Made by a program: the position numbers and the translations under genes. Below are positions 6,369 to 7,502 of a stretch of 7,502 bases of DNA, piece after piece; position 1 is the stretch's first letter; the number at the start of each line of letters is the position of its first letter. The notes beneath the pieces were generated by a model. That model ran no database searches and had not been told where the DNA came from. It worked only from the letters and a program-made list of their open reading frames with translations. Location: positions 1 to 7,502 of the forward strand of contig JAHDWY010000204.1 in assembly GCA_023384315.1 (NCBI GenBank), read 5' to 3'. Source of the stretch: Candidatus Hydrogenedentota bacterium. Lineage in GTDB: Bacteria; Hydrogenedentota; Hydrogenedentia; Hydrogenedentales; SLHB01.

Positions 6369-7502
6369 ATGAATTTCGCGGCCGCAGTATTCATGGTTTC
6401 GTTCCTCTCCACGCAAGCGGCAACAGGCCTGCCCGCGCCGGATACCGCCAACTGTTACCTGCCGATCGAGGGCGGTTGGAGTTTGCGCATTTCTGGTAGG
6501 GACATAGAATCGGCAGCCTTACCGGAATCAACCATCGGCGTCGTACAGGACAATTCGCGTTTGCACCGGCGTCCGCTGTATCCACCCGCGGACCGGTCGC
6601 TCATCTGGAATGAGGAAGAGCGGGTGAAACTGCAGCGCTGCGGGTTCCGGCCCTTGGTGCTGGCCTATATGGAACCGCGATTTCTATTCGACTTTCATTC
6701 GGCCGGGGGGTTGTTGGGGCATCTGCGCGTCGGGCTTGTGGGAAAGGAATCGTCCAAATGGTTCCACGATTGGTTGGAGATCGATGTCCGGTACATTGAT
6801 GGCCGCATGGACTATCGGCTTACAGACCCCGCCTTTCCCGGCGTCGCGGTGGAACTATCCGCAGCACCATTGGCCAATAGCGCGGGCCTGATCCTGCGGA
6901 CCAAGGTTACCGCCGCGGAGGGATACGAACTCGTGTGGACCTACGGTGGCGCGTCCGCGTTTTTCACCAACTATGCAATGAACGCGCCGGAGTTCTCGTT
7001 CTCGCCTGAACAGTGCGCGAAAGACGTTTTGACAGTCGACTCGAACGGGTTCTTGCTCGAACGAGACTTTGACGAAGACGATGTATTTACGAAGGAGATC
7101 TTCGCGGCGTCGCGCTACCTACCGGAATGGACCGCACAAGTCCGCGCCGGAAGCAATTGCCAGGGGCGCACCGGCCTGGGTGATCCTTCTGCCTTTCTCC
7201 AGTCGCCGTCGACGCTGCTGGCCGCAACCGAATGGCGCCAGGAGCCGCGAACGCAGATCGGTCGCGTTGCAGTCGAGGCGACCAAGATTGCGGCAAACGA
7301 CTTTCAAGCGTTCGTCGTTGTCGGCATGGGCGGAAACATTGTGGATGCAATTGGCGACCCGCGCGCTGCCATGGATGCGGCGCTCGCACGGAACGATGAA
7401 ATTGCGAGCCGCGTTGTTACGCGCACACCCGATCCCTACCTCGATGCGGCCATGTGTATGCTGGCGTTCGCGACGGAGGGGACTTGGGGTGACACCGCAA
7501 TC
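6369..7502 (+). CDS. secreted DUF4450-like protein, predicted (alpha/alpha)-barrel glycosidase, 5' part
   Basis: The frame from ATG 6369 is open for all 378 codons to the window edge, so the gene is cut at its 3' end. GGAG (6358-6361) stands 7 nt before the ATG. Residues 1-18 form a signal peptide (MNFAAAVFMVSFLSTQAA), cleaved near residue 17-18. Residues about 60-245 show a pattern I associate with DUF4450: DNSRLHRRPLY (61-71), LVLAYMEPRFLFDF, LRVGLVGKESSKWFHDW, IDGRMDYRLTDP (143-154), LANSAGLILRTKV, and ELVWTYGGASAF (187-198). From about 353 the text TPDPYLDAAMCMLAFATEG looks like the first helix of an (alpha/alpha)6 barrel, as in six-hairpin glycosidases. Such proteins are usually over 1000 residues long and occur in polysaccharide-utilization settings; substrate and activity are unproven. 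An exported carbohydrate-active role fits the nearby GH99 enzyme. The family name is from memory of motifs and is moderately sure; the reading frame and secretion are strong. Confidence 0.75.
   Translation, partial: MNFAAAVFMVSFLSTQAATGLPAPDTANCYLPIEGGWSLRISGRDIESAALPESTIGVVQDNSRLHRRPLYPPADRSLIWNEEERVKLQRCGFRPLVLAYMEPRFLFDFHSAGGLLGHLRVGLVGKESSKWFHDWLEIDVRYIDGRMDYRLTDPAFPGVAVELSAAPLANSAGLILRTKVTAAEGYELVWTYGGASAFFTNYAMNAPEFSFSPEQCAKDVLTVDSNGFLLERDFDEDDVFTKEIFAASRYLPEWTAQVRAGSNCQGRTGLGDPSAFLQSPSTLLAATEWRQEPRTQIGRVAVEATKIAANDFQAFVVVGMGGNIVDAIGDPRAAMDAALARNDEIASRVVTRTPDPYLDAAMCMLAFATEGTWGDTAI

Noticed and set aside
6070..6372. 100-codon plus-strand frame containing GRLAQLVRASALHAGGRG
   Set aside because: This peptide is the translation of the tRNA-Val gene at 6094-6170, a well-known source of false protein predictions.
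7087..7389. 100-codon minus-strand open frame
   Set aside because: It is antisense to the DUF4450-like gene and low-complexity, with no motif.

Overview
The window is GC-rich bacterial DNA with tightly spaced protein genes and two tRNA genes. The content is secreted beta-propeller proteins, a secreted endo-mannosidase fused to a DUF6807 (PmoA-type) domain, and a DUF4450-like predicted glycosidase. An intergenic palindromic repeat encodes the 'PLIPLRRG' peptide signature in translation. This mix suits a polysaccharide-degrading bacterium of the Planctomycetes, Verrucomicrobia, Lentisphaerae or Hydrogenedentota type. That placement is an inference from gene style; no marker gene in the window fixes the taxonomy.

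Layout. Bases 1-646 (+) hold the 3' end of an NHL-repeat beta-propeller gene. A possible 45-codon ORF (661-798, +) fills the gap and ends in a TAATG overlap with a secreted propeller protein of about seven blades (798-2210, +). That gene converges on a large minus-strand gene (2481-4496, start at 4496) encoding a signal peptide, a GH99 endo-alpha-mannosidase domain and a C-terminal DUF6807 domain. The gap between them (2211-2480) holds a palindrome-rich, MITE-like repeat of about 160 bp with inverted termini. Upstream of the GH99 gene lies tRNA-Val(GAC) on the minus strand with a near-consensus promoter. Divergent from it is a zinc-less medium-chain dehydrogenase/quinone-reductase gene (4912-5931, +). 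Then come tRNA-Val(TAC) on the plus strand (6094-6170) and a secreted DUF4450-like protein (6369 to the window end, +), which has no stop codon in the window.

Non-coding stretches. Bases 4497-4698 hold the GH99 leader and promoter region and a weak T-tract terminator candidate. Bases 5932-6093 hold only the tRNA promoter region. Bases 6171-6368 hold a short T-run, one 5-bp hairpin and a weak promoter candidate. No insertion sequence, integrase, CRISPR array, riboswitch or rRNA is visible.

How the genes may work together. The GH99-DUF6807 and DUF4450-like proteins both look like exported carbohydrate-active enzymes, and the propellers are typical partners or environmental-interaction proteins in such genomes. 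There is no SusC/SusD pair, transporter or regulator here, so a defined utilization locus cannot be claimed. The dehydrogenase and tRNAs look like housekeeping genes. I see no defence or other clearly new multi-gene system; the most notable items are the domain fusion and the structured repeat.
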